A program made the translations under genes and the position numbers. The notes beneath the pieces were generated by a model that made no database searches, had not been told where the DNA came from, and saw nothing but the letters and a program-made list of their open reading frames with translations. A stretch of 64,000 bases of DNA from Demequina sp. B12 (GTDB lineage: Bacteria; Actinomycetota; Actinomycetes; Actinomycetales; Demequinaceae): the NCBI RefSeq assembly GCF_028823635.1, contig NZ_JAPEHU010000002.1:496001-560000 (forward strand), in the 5' to 3' direction. This document shows, one piece after another, positions 8,323-16,839 of this stretch. The first letter of the stretch is position 1. Each line of letters starts with the position of its first letter.

Positions 8323-10062
8323 ATGACGAATCCTCAGCCTGGCGTCCCGGCATTCGAGGTACGCGACCACGACCCGGTCGCGGGAGCGGACCGCCCTTGG
8401 TTCGCTTTCTATCCCCCTGGCGTTCCACACGCCATTGACGTTCCTGAGGAGTCCAGCCTGGGCGAGATGGTGGCGCATGCCGCACAGCGCTACGGCGATA
8501 AGACAGCATTCTCCAACCTCGGAGGCTCGCTGAGCTTTACCGAGGTCGATGCGTATGCCACCAAAGTCGCTGCGTACTTCACGCAGACCTTGGGTCTCCG
8601 CAAGGGCGACCGCGTCGTTCTCCAAATGCCGAACCTGCTGCAGTATCCAGTGGCGCTGTTCGGTGCCCTCCGTGCCGGTTTGATCGTTGTCAACGCCAAT
8701 CCGTTGTACACCGCGGATGAACTCAGCAAGGTCGTCGAAGACGCGCAACCGCGGGCGATCGTGGTGATGGCGAACTTTGCCGACAAACTCGAGCGCGTCC
8801 TCGTCGACCACCCGATCGACCACGTGATCATCACGGAGGCTGGCGACCTTCTGCCACAGCCCAAGCGCACCATCATCAACCTTGCCGCCAAGCACCTCAA
8901 GAAGATGGTCCCTGCGTACTCGATTCCGCAGGCCTTGCCCTACCGAGCGTTGCTGACCGGAGACGCAGAGTCCTTCGCGCCGCCCACCATCACGCCCGGC
9001 GATGTGGCCTTCCTCCAGTACACGGGAGGAACCACTGGAGGCACCAAAGCCGCAGTCCTCACCCACTCCAACCTGCTGTGCAACCAGGAACAGTTCATCG
9101 GACAGATCCGTGCGGTTCTCGACGAAGGCGAAGCCTCCGTCATCGCTGCACTGCCGCTCTATCACGTGTTCGCATTGACCGTGAACTGCATCGGCTTCTT
9201 CCGATACGGCGGACACAACGTCCTCATTACCAACCCACGCGACATTCCCGGCTTCATCAAGACCATCGACGCGTCCAAGCCCCACGTTCTCGTACTCGTC
9301 AGCACTCTTGCGGGCGCGTTGATGGAGAACCCGGCCTTCGCCAAGGTCGATCTTTCGAACATCAGGATTTCCGTCGCAGGCGGAATGGCGCTGCGTTCGG
9401 CCGTGGGGAAGCGTTGGCGTGAGATGACGGACTCCGACATCATCGAAGGCTACGGACTCACCGAGGCCTCCCCCGTCGTCTCGGTGAACCCCACTCACCT
9501 TCCTCCGCGCATTGGCACCATTGGCGTGCCCCTGCCGTCGACGGATGTCAAGGTACTTGACGACGACGGCAAGGAAGTCCCGCTGGGACAGCCCGGAGAG
9601 CTCGCGGTGCGAGGCCCGCAGGTCATGGCCGGGTACTGGAACAAGGCTGACGAGACTGCTGCGGTCATCACCGATGACGGCTGGCTGCTCACAGGAGATG
9701 TCGCCACGATCGACGACGAAGGCTATTTGCGCATCGTCGATCGCAAGAAGGAGATCATTGTGGTTTCCGGGTTCAACGTCTACCCCGGGGACATCGAGGA
9801 TGCAGCGATGCTTCACCCCGGCGTCGTCGAAGCTGGCGCAATCCCCGTCGCCGACGAGCATGCGGGCGAAGTACCTAAGTTGTTCGTGGTCCGCCGTGAC
9901 GACTCCCTGACCGAGGCCGACCTCAAGGCGTTCCTGAAGGAGCGCCTCACCGGCTACAAACGTCCTCGCCACATCGAGTTCATCGATGAACTTCCCAAGA
10001 CAAACGTAGGCAAGGTCCTACGCCGCGGACTGCGCGAACTCGAAGAGTCCCGCAAGGCGTAG
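8323..10062 (+). CDS. fadD: long-chain fatty acid-CoA ligase
   Basis: Activates fatty acids to acyl-CoA through an acyl-adenylate, supplying the enzymes encoded upstream. This ANL-superfamily protein (579 residues from the chosen start) has the P-loop YTGGTTGGTKAA near residue 233, the GYGLTEASPV motif, the DDGWLLTGDVA motif and the C-terminal hinge and lysine region VDRKKEIIVVSGFNVYP. Four in-frame ATGs occur at 8311, 8317, 8320 and 8323; GGAG at 8313-8316 is best placed for 8323, though 8311 is possible. A 70-bp gap from maoC contains no strong terminator, so it probably belongs to the same operon. Confidence 0.92.
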   Translation: MTNPQPGVPAFEVRDHDPVAGADRPWFAFYPPGVPHAIDVPEESSLGEMVAHAAQRYGDKTAFSNLGGSLSFTEVDAYATKVAAYFTQTLGLRKGDRVVLQMPNLLQYPVALFGALRAGLIVVNANPLYTADELSKVVEDAQPRAIVVMANFADKLERVLVDHPIDHVIITEAGDLLPQPKRTIINLAAKHLKKMVPAYSIPQALPYRALLTGDAESFAPPTITPGDVAFLQYTGGTTGGTKAAVLTHSNLLCNQEQFIGQIRAVLDEGEASVIAALPLYHVFALTVNCIGFFRYGGHNVLITNPRDIPGFIKTIDASKPHVLVLVSTLAGALMENPAFAKVDLSNIRISVAGGMALRSAVGKRWREMTDSDIIEGYGLTEASPVVSVNPTHLPPRIGTIGVPLPSTDVKVLDDDGKEVPLGQPGELAVRGPQVMAGYWNKADETAAVITDDGWLLTGDVATIDDEGYLRIVDRKKEIIVVSGFNVYPGDIEDAAMLHPGVVEAGAIPVADEHAGEVPKLFVVRRDDSLTEADLKAFLKERLTGYKRPRHIEFIDELPKTNVGKVLRRGLRELEESRKA

Positions 10063-10079
10063 CCACCGGCTCTCACCAC

Positions 10080-10112
10080 GGGCCGGTCCTGACTCTGAGT
10101 CGGGGCCGGCCC
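10080..10112 (+). terminator. hairpin terminator after fadD
   Basis: A near-perfect inverted repeat of about 16 bp, with two G-U pairs, begins 17 bp after the fadD stop and is followed by CCTTG. The T-run is weak. Confidence 0.6.
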
Positions 10113-10128
10113 CTTGCCGTGTGTCTCC

Positions 10129-10134
10129 TACGAT
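10129..10134 (+). promoter_or_regulatory. -10 box of pcp (leaderless)
   Basis: TACGAT followed by six bases and then the GTG start of pcp. This fixes the GTG at 10141 as the likely start and implies a leaderless transcript. Confidence 0.5.
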
Positions 10135-10140
10135 GGTGAC

Positions 10141-10791
10141 GTGACCACCGTCCTCCTCACCGGATTCGAGCCCTTCGCGGGTGCTGAGCGCAACCCCTCA
10201 TGGGAGATTGCACGCAGCGTCGCACACTCCTGGCGTGGCGACGCGACCGTGGTTGCTGAACGCCTGCCCGTCGAGTTCACCGCGGCACCTCAACGACTCG
10301 CGGAGGCACTAGTCCAGCACCAGCCGGACGTGGTGATTGCTCTTGGCTTGGCGGAAGGGCGGCCCGGGATCACCCCTGAGAAAGTGGCGATCAACACCAT
10401 GGACGCCCGCATCCCTGACAACGCCGGCGCACAACCCATTGATGCCGACATCGTTGCGGATGCCCCCACCGCGTACTTCACCACGCTGCCGATCAAGGCC
10501 ATGGTGGCTGCTATCAACGAGTGCGGCGTGGCAGCCTCAGTCTCGTACACCGCAGGCACGTATGTCTGCAATCAGATCTTCTACAGCCTTCAGCACGCGC
10601 TGCGCGGCACCCACGTGGCGTCCGGGTTCATCCACGTGCCGCTCGATGAGCCTGCGAATGACCAGACGACCTCCCCGGCAGTGCGCCCCTGGGTTCCGCT
10701 TGATCAACAGGTCGCAGCGATCTCAGCCGCGCTCGCCGTTGTCGTCCGTGGAGATCACGAACTGAAAACCAACGCCGGAACCCTTCACTGA
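10141..10791 (+). CDS. pcp: pyroglutamyl-peptidase I
   Basis: Cytosolic cysteine peptidase (family C15) that removes N-terminal pyroglutamate from peptides. The 216-residue length is standard. The catalytic triad is visible: Glu80 in GRPGITPEKVAIN, Cys143 in AGTYVCNQIFY and His164 in GFIHVPLDE, and the N-terminal LLTGFEPFAG is characteristic. The GTG at 10141 begins MTTVLLTGF, as in other family members. It stands alone between a terminator and a convergent GGDEF gene and has its own leaderless-type promoter. Confidence 0.95.
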   Translation: MTTVLLTGFEPFAGAERNPSWEIARSVAHSWRGDATVVAERLPVEFTAAPQRLAEALVQHQPDVVIALGLAEGRPGITPEKVAINTMDARIPDNAGAQPIDADIVADAPTAYFTTLPIKAMVAAINECGVAASVSYTAGTYVCNQIFYSLQHALRGTHVASGFIHVPLDEPANDQTTSPAVRPWVPLDQQVAAISAALAVVVRGDHELKTNAGTLH

Positions 10792-10804
10792 CGCGTCACG
10801 AAGC

Positions 10805-11986
10805 TCAGTCGTCGTACACGTCGACCACGACTTGATCGCGGCCGTTCTCCTTCGCGGAGTACATCGCTTCGTCGGCGCGTCCCAAGAGCTGGGAAAGGGT
10901 GAGGTCACGGCGCATGAACGTTGCGCCATAACTCACCGTTGACAGTGGCACGCCACGCTCATCGCACAACAGCGTGAACCGTTCGCTCACTGCTTCAAGC
11001 CGCTCGGTGATCTCGGCTCGCGTTCCATGTCGCAACACGATTCCGAACTCCTCACCCCCCAGCCTTCCCGCGATCTCACCGTGCGTGACAGACTCCTCGA
11101 CCGCTGTGCCGAAGGCTTCCAAGACACCATCACCCGTGGCGTGACCATAGGTGTCGTTGATGCGCTTGAAGTAGTCGAGATCCGCGATCACGAGCGCCGT
11201 CCCACCGTCTTGGTTCGATCCCTGCTTGAGGATCTTCTGTGCTCCCTCGAGAAATGCCGCCCTCGAAAGCAACCCGGTGAGTTCATCCCGTGCGATTCTG
11301 CGCCGTAGTTCCTGAGTCTGCTCGTCGTATCCCAACGATGCCACCGAGAACGTGACAGCCACCAGCGACACCAGCAACACGAGTGTGGTGCTTCCCGTTC
11401 CCGCCAGCGTGTGAAAAATGTCGGAACCTTGCCCCGTGAAAGCAAACAACGCCCACCGGAGAACATAGAAAACGGCAAGAAGAGATGCCGCCAACGACGC
11501 CACGAGCAGCGCCATTCGCGCCTCACCGTCATGCAGCGAATCAAAGACTCCACGACGTGCACGCCATGCCTGCCACAAGTCCCACGCCGCCAAACAGAAA
11601 GCCACCGCCATGACCCACAGCAACAAGCCGTTCCCGGCCCACACGTTATGGGCAGGGTCCTCGAGAAGAGCGACAATACCCACCGCACCGCACGCCGACC
11701 ACAGCACCACCGGCAGGGGCCGCAAACCACGGAGTCTGCGCGTTGCGAACCACACCGACACCGCCCCAATGACGGACACGATGGAACCCAGGGGGTTCGC
11801 AATACCTTGGACCACGGAACCATTCAAGAGAAACAGAAGGGAACTCGCCGACGTGCTCAACAGCGCAATCGACCACCACATTGCAAATGGCGAGCGAGTA
11901 GGCCTGAAGACGGCAAGATAGAAAAGCCCAAGCACGACAACAGAGACCACGCCAAGCGCGAGTCGCAGAGTTGTCACGTCAAGCAT
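10805..11986 (-). CDS. membrane diguanylate cyclase (GGDEF)
   Basis: Predicted to make cyclic di-GMP from two GTP. The N-terminal ~215 residues hold about six hydrophobic segments; the C-terminal GGDEF domain has DELTGLLSRAAF, the metal-binding DLDYFKRIND, and GRLGGEEFGI with the active-site loop GGEEF near residue 310. The allosteric RxxD site expected before the loop is THGE here, so product inhibition by that site is unlikely. I chose the ATG at 11986: it starts MLDVTTLRLAL and has a TATTGT -10 box 7 nt upstream. A GTG at 12043 would extend the protein by 19 residues but would place a palindrome and the promoter inside the coding region. Confidence 0.88.
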   Translation of the reverse strand: MLDVTTLRLALGVVSVVVLGLFYLAVFRPTRSPFAMWWSIALLSTSASSLLFLLNGSVVQGIANPLGSIVSVIGAVSVWFATRRLRGLRPLPVVLWSACGAVGIVALLEDPAHNVWAGNGLLLWVMAVAFCLAAWDLWQAWRARRGVFDSLHDGEARMALLVASLAASLLAVFYVLRWALFAFTGQGSDIFHTLAGTGSTTLVLLVSLVAVTFSVASLGYDEQTQELRRRIARDELTGLLSRAAFLEGAQKILKQGSNQDGGTALVIADLDYFKRINDTYGHATGDGVLEAFGTAVEESVTHGEIAGRLGGEEFGIVLRHGTRAEITERLEAVSERFTLLCDERGVPLSTVSYGATFMRRDLTLSQLLGRADEAMYSAKENGRDQVVVDVYDD

Positions 11987-11993
11987 ATTGTTG

Positions 11994-11999
11994 ACAATA
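11994..11999 (-). promoter_or_regulatory. -10 box of the GGDEF gene (leaderless)
   Basis: On the minus strand TATTGT is followed by seven bases and then the ATG at 11986. It overlaps a small palindrome, ATTGT-TG-ACAAT (11987-11998), that directly abuts the start codon. Confidence 0.45.
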
Positions 12000-12014
12000 G
12001 TGCGCACGACTAGC

Positions 12015-12032
12015 CACAGAAACGTCTCTGTG
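12015..12032. promoter_or_regulatory. palindrome over the -35 region of the GGDEF gene
   Basis: CACAGAAACGTCTCTGTG is an 18-bp inverted repeat with one mismatched pair. It covers the -35 position for the -10 box at 11994-11999, so a protein bound there would block transcription. It also lies 45 bp before the divergent DUF1801 gene. The cognate regulator is not identifiable. Confidence 0.45.
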
Positions 12033-12076
12033 ACGAGGTCCACTTGCGTTTACTTCCACGACAAAGGAGTCTCAGG

Positions 12077-12481
12077 ATGGCTGTCACACAACCGACTGAC
12101 GCCTCAGTCGACGACTTCCTCGCGGCAGTTGTGCCCGCGCAGCGACGCCAGGACGCACTGGATCTCCGTGCGCTCATGGAGACAGTGACGGGACAGGAAG
12201 CCACCATGTGGGGACCAAGTATCGTCGGTTTCGGCGAGTATCGATATGCGTACCCATCCGGACGCACAGGAACAATGCCACGAGTCGGTTTCTCGCCGCG
12301 TCGGCCCTCAATCTCGCTCTACGGACTCAAGGACCACCCGGCCGCGGGACCACTGCTCGACGCTTTAGGACCCCACACGGAAGGCGTGGGATGCGTGTAC
12401 GTCAAGAAGCTTGGTGCCGTTGATCATGACGTCCTGGCACGACTGATCGAACTGGCGCACGACGGGCGCGCCGGTACTTAG
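12077..12481 (+). CDS. DUF1801 domain-containing protein
   Basis: A 134-residue soluble protein of the DUF1801 (YdhG-like) family; no biochemical role is established. The family pattern is visible in VDDFLAAVVPAQRRQDA at the start, then the TMWGPSIVGFGEYRY block (about residues 45-59), then the RVGFSPRRPSISLY strand and VKKLGAVD near the end. The ATG at 12077 has a strong AAAGGAG ribosome site 7 nt upstream, so the earlier in-frame start at 12044 is unlikely. Divergent from the GGDEF gene and convergent with der. Confidence 0.82.
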   Translation: MAVTQPTDASVDDFLAAVVPAQRRQDALDLRALMETVTGQEATMWGPSIVGFGEYRYAYPSGRTGTMPRVGFSPRRPSISLYGLKDHPAAGPLLDALGPHTEGVGCVYVKKLGAVDHDVLARLIELAHDGRAGT

Positions 12482-12499
12482 CCAGGAGCCTAGCCACCC

Positions 12500-13999
12500 C
12501 TACCGACGCTTGCGCTTCTCCCGAACGCGAACCGACACCTGAATCGGTGTGCCTTCAAACCCGAAGGTCTCACGTAGTCGGCGCTCAATGAAGCGACGGT
12601 AGGTCGGCTCCAAGAATCCCGAGGCGAAGATCACGAAGCGCGGCGGACGGTTCGACGCTTGCGTCGCGAAGAGGATCTTGGGCTGCTTGCCGGAGCGCAC
12701 GGGGTGCGGGAACTCGGCCACAAACTCACCAAGGAACGAGTTGAGTCGGCCAGTCGAAATGCGCTGATCCCACGATCCCAGCGCACGGTCAATAGCGGGA
12801 ACCAAACGGTTGGTGTGCCATCCCGTCCGCGCCGACACATTGACGCGCGGGGCCCATGTCAGTTGCACGAGGTCCTTCTCGATGGACCGCTCCAAGAGGA
12901 ATCGCTCGTCCTCGCCGACCAGGTCCCACTTGTTGAAAACCAGCACCAATGCACGGCCGGACTCGACCACTTGAGTGATAACTCTGGTGTCCTGCTCAGT
13001 GAGGGGCGTGGAGCCATCCAAGAGCACGAGCGCTACTTCGGCGCGGTCGATCGCGGCAGCCGTACGCAAGGATGCGTAGAAGTCTGCACCCTTGGTCTGG
13101 TGCACACGTCGACGAATGCCTGCTGTGTCGACGAGCGTCCAACGCCGGTCACCGATCTCGACGATCTCGTCGACGGGGTCACGGGTCGTACCGGCGACCT
13201 CGTTGACGACGACGCGGTTCTCCCCCGCGAGCTGGTTCAACAGGGAACTCTTGCCCACGTTGGGGCGACCAACCAAGGCGATGCGTCGCGGGGCGTCGGG
13301 ATCGATCTCCCGGTGAGGCATTTCCTTCGGGAGAGCCGCCACAGCAGCGTCGAGCATGTCACCCATGCCGCGCCCGTGGAGGGCGGAGACGGGGTACGGC
13401 TCCCCTAGGCCCAGGTTCCAGAGTGCTGCGGCTTCGAGCTCAGCTTGCGGGCCGTCGGACTTGTTGGCGACCAGCACGACCGGCTTCTTGGCTGCCCGTA
13501 GGAGCCGCATCACGTGCTCGTCAGATGCCGTGGCGCCCACCGTGACGTCCACGACAAAAGCAATGGCGTCAGCCATGTCGATCGCTACTTCAGCCTGCTG
13601 GGCAACAGAAAGGTCGAGGCCTTCGACCTTGGCTTCCCAGCCCCCGGTGTCCATGAGCATGAAGTCGTGGCCTGCCCACTCGGCACGGTACGAGACACGG
13701 TCACGCGTCACGCCCGGAGTGTCCTCTACGACAGCAACGCGCTTACCGATGATGCGGTTGACCAGCGTGGACTTCCCGACATTCGGGCGGCCGATGATGG
13801 CCAAAGTGGGGAGTTCGGGTTCCGTCTCCGGTGCAACACCAGCGAGGGTCGCCAAGTCCTCATCCGTGAGGTCATAGGCTTCCAGGCCCGCCCGCAGGGC
13901 GGCTTCTCTCACTTCATCGAGGCTTTCTTCGGGGTCGGAGTGCACCTCGACCACCGGAGGGGCGTCCTCGACTCCGTAGTATTCCTGCTCGTCACTCAT
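12500..13999 (-). CDS. der: ribosome biogenesis GTPase Der
   Basis: Essential tandem GTPase that assists 50S subunit maturation. The 499-residue protein has an acidic N-terminal extension of about 60 residues, common in actinobacterial Der, then two G domains: the first with GRPNVGKST at 70-78, DTGG and NKSD, the second with GRPNVGKSS near 242, DTAG and NKWD. A C-terminal KH-like domain (LNSFLGEF onward) and a basic KRKRR tail follow. It is last in the aroH-tyrA-cmk-plsC-der string; its ATG overlaps the plsC stop by 4 bp. Confidence 0.97.
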   Translation of the reverse strand: MSDEQEYYGVEDAPPVVEVHSDPEESLDEVREAALRAGLEAYDLTDEDLATLAGVAPETEPELPTLAIIGRPNVGKSTLVNRIIGKRVAVVEDTPGVTRDRVSYRAEWAGHDFMLMDTGGWEAKVEGLDLSVAQQAEVAIDMADAIAFVVDVTVGATASDEHVMRLLRAAKKPVVLVANKSDGPQAELEAAALWNLGLGEPYPVSALHGRGMGDMLDAAVAALPKEMPHREIDPDAPRRIALVGRPNVGKSSLLNQLAGENRVVVNEVAGTTRDPVDEIVEIGDRRWTLVDTAGIRRRVHQTKGADFYASLRTAAAIDRAEVALVLLDGSTPLTEQDTRVITQVVESGRALVLVFNKWDLVGEDERFLLERSIEKDLVQLTWAPRVNVSARTGWHTNRLVPAIDRALGSWDQRISTGRLNSFLGEFVAEFPHPVRSGKQPKILFATQASNRPPRFVIFASGFLEPTYRRFIERRLRETFGFEGTPIQVSVRVREKRKRR

Positions 14000-14685
14000 G
14001 AGGTCTCCTCGCGTTTGCGGTCGCCGTCATCGTCCGGCAGTTCTAGATCAGTAGTAGCGAGGGTCGACTCTACGCGCTTGCGTAGCGCTTCAGCGAGTTG
14101 AGCCTGCGCAGCCTCTTGGCGTTTGCGGCCTTTGAGATCATCCGAGAGGGCGAGGGTGATCGGCTGTCCGAACTCCACCACGAACTTCCGGCGGGCAGCC
14201 GGCCACACGCTGACGGGTTCGCCCGTGCGCCGAGTCCCCACGAGTGCGGTGGGCACGATGACTGCCCCCGACTGGACTGCCAACCAGGCTGCTCCCCCAT
14301 GCACGGCATCGGCGCGGCCTGCGCCCCGGGTCCCTTCCGGGAAAACGCCCACCAGGTCGCCGCGACGCAGAACTCCGAGCCCCTGGGCCAGAGCCTCGCG
14401 CCCATTTCCCGAGACTTTGATTTGCTGCGCTCCCGTCAAGAGAGCGCCCAACACTCCCTTGTACATGTGGGAGCCGATGAGGAAGTACGAGCCACGTGGC
14501 ACAACCCCGTGAAGAACTGGGCCGTCCACTAGCCCAACATGGTTCGCCACCACAATGACCGGTCCATGGCGCGGCACATTCTCGCGCCCACGGACATCCG
14601 TGTTCCAGAGGCCACGGGCGAGAGCGCGTCCCACCCAACGCGACCATCGAGGCCCCCACCGGCTGGGGAGGCGTGGTGATGTCAC
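13996..14685 (-). CDS. plsC: 1-acyl-glycerol-3-phosphate acyltransferase
   Basis: Adds the second acyl chain to lysophosphatidic acid at the membrane, giving phosphatidic acid. The 229-residue protein has the catalytic HX4D motif in ANHVGLVD (about residues 47-54) and the substrate-binding FPEGTR near 115. The C-terminus is charged. GTG at 14685 is used because it overlaps the cmk stop (GTGA), as at the neighbouring junctions. A plsC between cmk and der is common in Micrococcales-type genomes. The family also includes relatives with other acceptors. Confidence 0.88.
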   Translation of the reverse strand: MTSPRLPSRWGPRWSRWVGRALARGLWNTDVRGRENVPRHGPVIVVANHVGLVDGPVLHGVVPRGSYFLIGSHMYKGVLGALLTGAQQIKVSGNGREALAQGLGVLRRGDLVGVFPEGTRGAGRADAVHGGAAWLAVQSGAVIVPTALVGTRRTGEPVSVWPAARRKFVVEFGQPITLALSDDLKGRKRQEAAQAQLAEALRKRVESTLATTDLELPDDDGDRKREETS

Positions 14686-15377
14686 GAGCCTTCGGAACCC
14701 TTCTGGCGTGCCGCTTCGGCCAAGTCAAGAACGGCCTGAACAGCTTCTTCAATGGTGAGGTGGGTGGTGTCAACGGTGACCACACCCTCCGCGGCCTCAT
14801 GGAAACTCACCACCGTCGAGTCCTTCTTGTCACGTCCCAGCACAGCCTCACGAACCGTCGCGGCGTCTGCGCCTTCGCCCGCACGGCGCGCCACACGGAC
14901 GTCCTCATCTGCAGTGAGGAGCACGCGAACATCGGCCTCAGGCGCAATCACTGTGGTGACATCGCGCCCCTCAGCGCAGACTCCGGCCCCCTTCGAAAAG
15001 CCGCCCTCCACCTCACGGGCGATCACATCACGTTGAATCTGCTGAAGAATCGGACGCGCTTCGAGGTTGGTCGCAACCTTCGACACCGACAACGCGACGG
15101 TGTCCGTCCGAATGAGCCGGCTCACATCTTCGCCGTCGAGCGCGACATGAGGATTCTGGGGGTCCAGGATAAGTTCTACGTTCATCGTGGCGACCATCGC
15201 CGCCACATCGGACAACTCGTCGAAGTTCACGCCTTCACGAAGGCACGTCAACGTGGCAACCCGGTAGGTCGCACCAGTATCGAAGTACGCGAGGCCCAAA
15301 CGCCGGGCAACTTCGCGCGACACGGTTGACTTTCCGGTGCCCGCTGGGCCGTCAATTGCAACAACGATTCCGGTCAT
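14682..15377 (-). CDS. cmk: cytidylate kinase
   Basis: Phosphorylates CMP and dCMP with ATP in pyrimidine nucleotide synthesis. The 231-residue protein has the P-loop AIDGPAGTGKST (residues 7-18), the YFDTGATYR segment that contacts the nucleobase, and GRDVTTVIAP in the CMP-binding insert. The ATG at 15377 overlaps the tyrA stop (ATGA); an in-frame ATG 18 nt upstream would lie inside tyrA and is less likely. Expected to be cytosolic. Confidence 0.96.
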   Translation of the reverse strand: MTGIVVAIDGPAGTGKSTVSREVARRLGLAYFDTGATYRVATLTCLREGVNFDELSDVAAMVATMNVELILDPQNPHVALDGEDVSRLIRTDTVALSVSKVATNLEARPILQQIQRDVIAREVEGGFSKGAGVCAEGRDVTTVIAPEADVRVLLTADEDVRVARRAGEGADAATVREAVLGRDKKDSTVVSFHEAAEGVVTVDTTHLTIEEAVQAVLDLAEAARQKGSEGS

Positions 15378-16429
15378 GGCGAAGCAATCTCCCACTGATG
15401 GCTGGTCAGAGCCCGCAGCAGATCCTGCGCGCGCTCCGGAAGAACATGAAGGGTAGTCAAACCCACTGGCTGACGAGGCGAGTGCTCAATGGTGATGTCC
15501 TCAACGTTGACGCCCACGGCGGCAGCGTCGGACAGGAGTTTCAGCAATTGGCCCGGCTCGTCAGGAACGATAACTGTAATGGGCACCCAATCGCGAGTCG
15601 GCCCGCCGTGCTTGCCGGGGATCCGCGCCACTTCAAGACGCCCCCGCTCCATCAGGTCCGTGAGCGCCTCTCCGATGTCATCGGCCTCTCGCACGTCCTC
15701 CAAGTCGCCAATGATGTGGTCAAGCGTGACTTCAAGAGACTCGCGATTCAGGCGCGCGATGTCGGCCCACATCGCAGGATGCGACGCGGCTATACGCGTG
15801 ACATCCCGTAGTCCTTGCCCTGCAAGCGCGACATCATCGTGACGGAGCGGCCCCAACGCCGCGGCAACAGCCGACGCTGCCACCTGTGGCGCGTGCGACA
15901 CCCGGGCAACAGCGGCATCATGCGCGGCCGCATCCATGACGACGACGTCTCCTTGGAGAGTACGCGCCACCCGTGTCACCAGGCTGACGGCGTGCTCGCT
16001 CGCTTGACCCGGGCACACCACCCACGGACGAGCCTTGAACAGATCTCCTTGCGCCGCCGTCGCTCCAGAGATCTCTCGGCCTGCCATGGGATGCGAGCCT
16101 ACGTAACGCGAGGCATCGACCGCGGTTGCCGCGTCCGCGATGGGCTGCTTCACGCTCGCCACATCCGTGACGACAGCATCGGCCCACGCGCGCAGCGCCT
16201 GCTGCACCACAGCAGGAGCCACGGACGGAGGTGCGGCGACCACCACCAGTTCGGGGGACTCATCCCCCAACACTCCCCCGGCGCCAATCGCACGCGCTAC
16301 TCGCGCGGACTCGTCGTTAACGTCCTCAATGGTGACCGCCCAGCCGTCCGCAGACAGACCGATTCCTACAGACGCACCGATCAGACCAGCGCCCACGATG
16401 TGGACGCGCGGCGTTGCTGACTCGCTCAT
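15374..16429 (-). CDS. tyrA: prephenate dehydrogenase with ACT domain
   Basis: Oxidises prephenate to 4-hydroxyphenylpyruvate in tyrosine synthesis. The N-terminal NAD-binding fold shows HIVGAGLIGASVG (residues 9-21), followed by the family motif GSHPMAGRE (around 115) where the substrate binds. A C-terminal ACT domain (ITVIVPDEPGQLLKLL, about residues 278-350) suggests feedback control by an aromatic amino acid. It overlaps aroH upstream and cmk downstream by 4 bp, so chorismate mutase and the next enzyme of the pathway are translationally coupled. Confidence 0.94.
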   Translation of the reverse strand: MSESATPRVHIVGAGLIGASVGIGLSADGWAVTIEDVNDESARVARAIGAGGVLGDESPELVVVAAPPSVAPAVVQQALRAWADAVVTDVASVKQPIADAATAVDASRYVGSHPMAGREISGATAAQGDLFKARPWVVCPGQASEHAVSLVTRVARTLQGDVVVMDAAAHDAAVARVSHAPQVAASAVAAALGPLRHDDVALAGQGLRDVTRIAASHPAMWADIARLNRESLEVTLDHIIGDLEDVREADDIGEALTDLMERGRLEVARIPGKHGGPTRDWVPITVIVPDEPGQLLKLLSDAAAVGVNVEDITIEHSPRQPVGLTTLHVLPERAQDLLRALTSHQWEIASP

Positions 16430-16788
16430 TGAGCCAGATCACGGCGAAGCTGCGCCGCACCCCGCAAGTAGATGTGCTGAATCTGGTCCCGTGGGGTGTC
16501 CAGTTCCGCGTGCATCATGACCCGCACCACCAGTGGCAGAGCGCCCGGAACTGCCATCTCTTGAGCACACATCAGCGGTACTGCGCCGAACCCCAACTCT
16601 CGTGCGGCAGCTGCAGGAAAGTCGCTGACAATGTCAGGAGTACACGTGAAAATGACGGAGACCACATCGTCGGTCGACAGGGAGTTTGCCTCCATGATTC
16701 CCGTGACCAACTCCTTGGTACGCGAATACAGGTGTTCCCGTTCGTCCTGGTCCAACGTGATTGCGCCGCGGATTGCTCTCATCGCCAT
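16426..16788 (-). CDS. aroH: chorismate mutase (AroH class)
   Basis: Converts chorismate to prephenate, the substrate of the adjacent TyrA. The small protein (120 residues from the chosen start) is of the trimeric AroH type, not the helical AroQ type: MRAIRGAITL near the start carries the conserved Arg, and VPLMCAQEM and LPLVVRVMMHAE correspond to the Cys/Glu/Arg active-site strands. In-frame ATGs occur at 16797, 16788 and 16782. I favour 16788 because a TAGCAT -10 box ends 7 nt before it; 16797 would fall inside that box. It opens the operon aroH-tyrA-cmk-plsC-der. Confidence 0.9.
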   Translation of the reverse strand: MAMRAIRGAITLDQDEREHLYSRTKELVTGIMEANSLSTDDVVSVIFTCTPDIVSDFPAAAARELGFGAVPLMCAQEMAVPGALPLVVRVMMHAELDTPRDQIQHIYLRGAAQLRRDLAQ

Positions 16789-16795
16789 GGCACCC

Positions 16796-16801
16796 ATGCT
16801 A
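16796..16801 (-). promoter_or_regulatory. -10 box of aroH (leaderless)
   Basis: TAGCAT on the minus strand, 7 nt before the ATG at 16788. It would drive the five-gene run that ends with der. Confidence 0.45.
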
Positions 16802-16839
16802 TCGGCGTTGCTCTACCAGTCCGCGACTAGACGCAGGCC

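Noticed and set aside
8308-9972. A 554-codon open frame antisense to fadD
   Set aside because: It shadows the conserved fadD on the other strand, with no ribosome site or domain.
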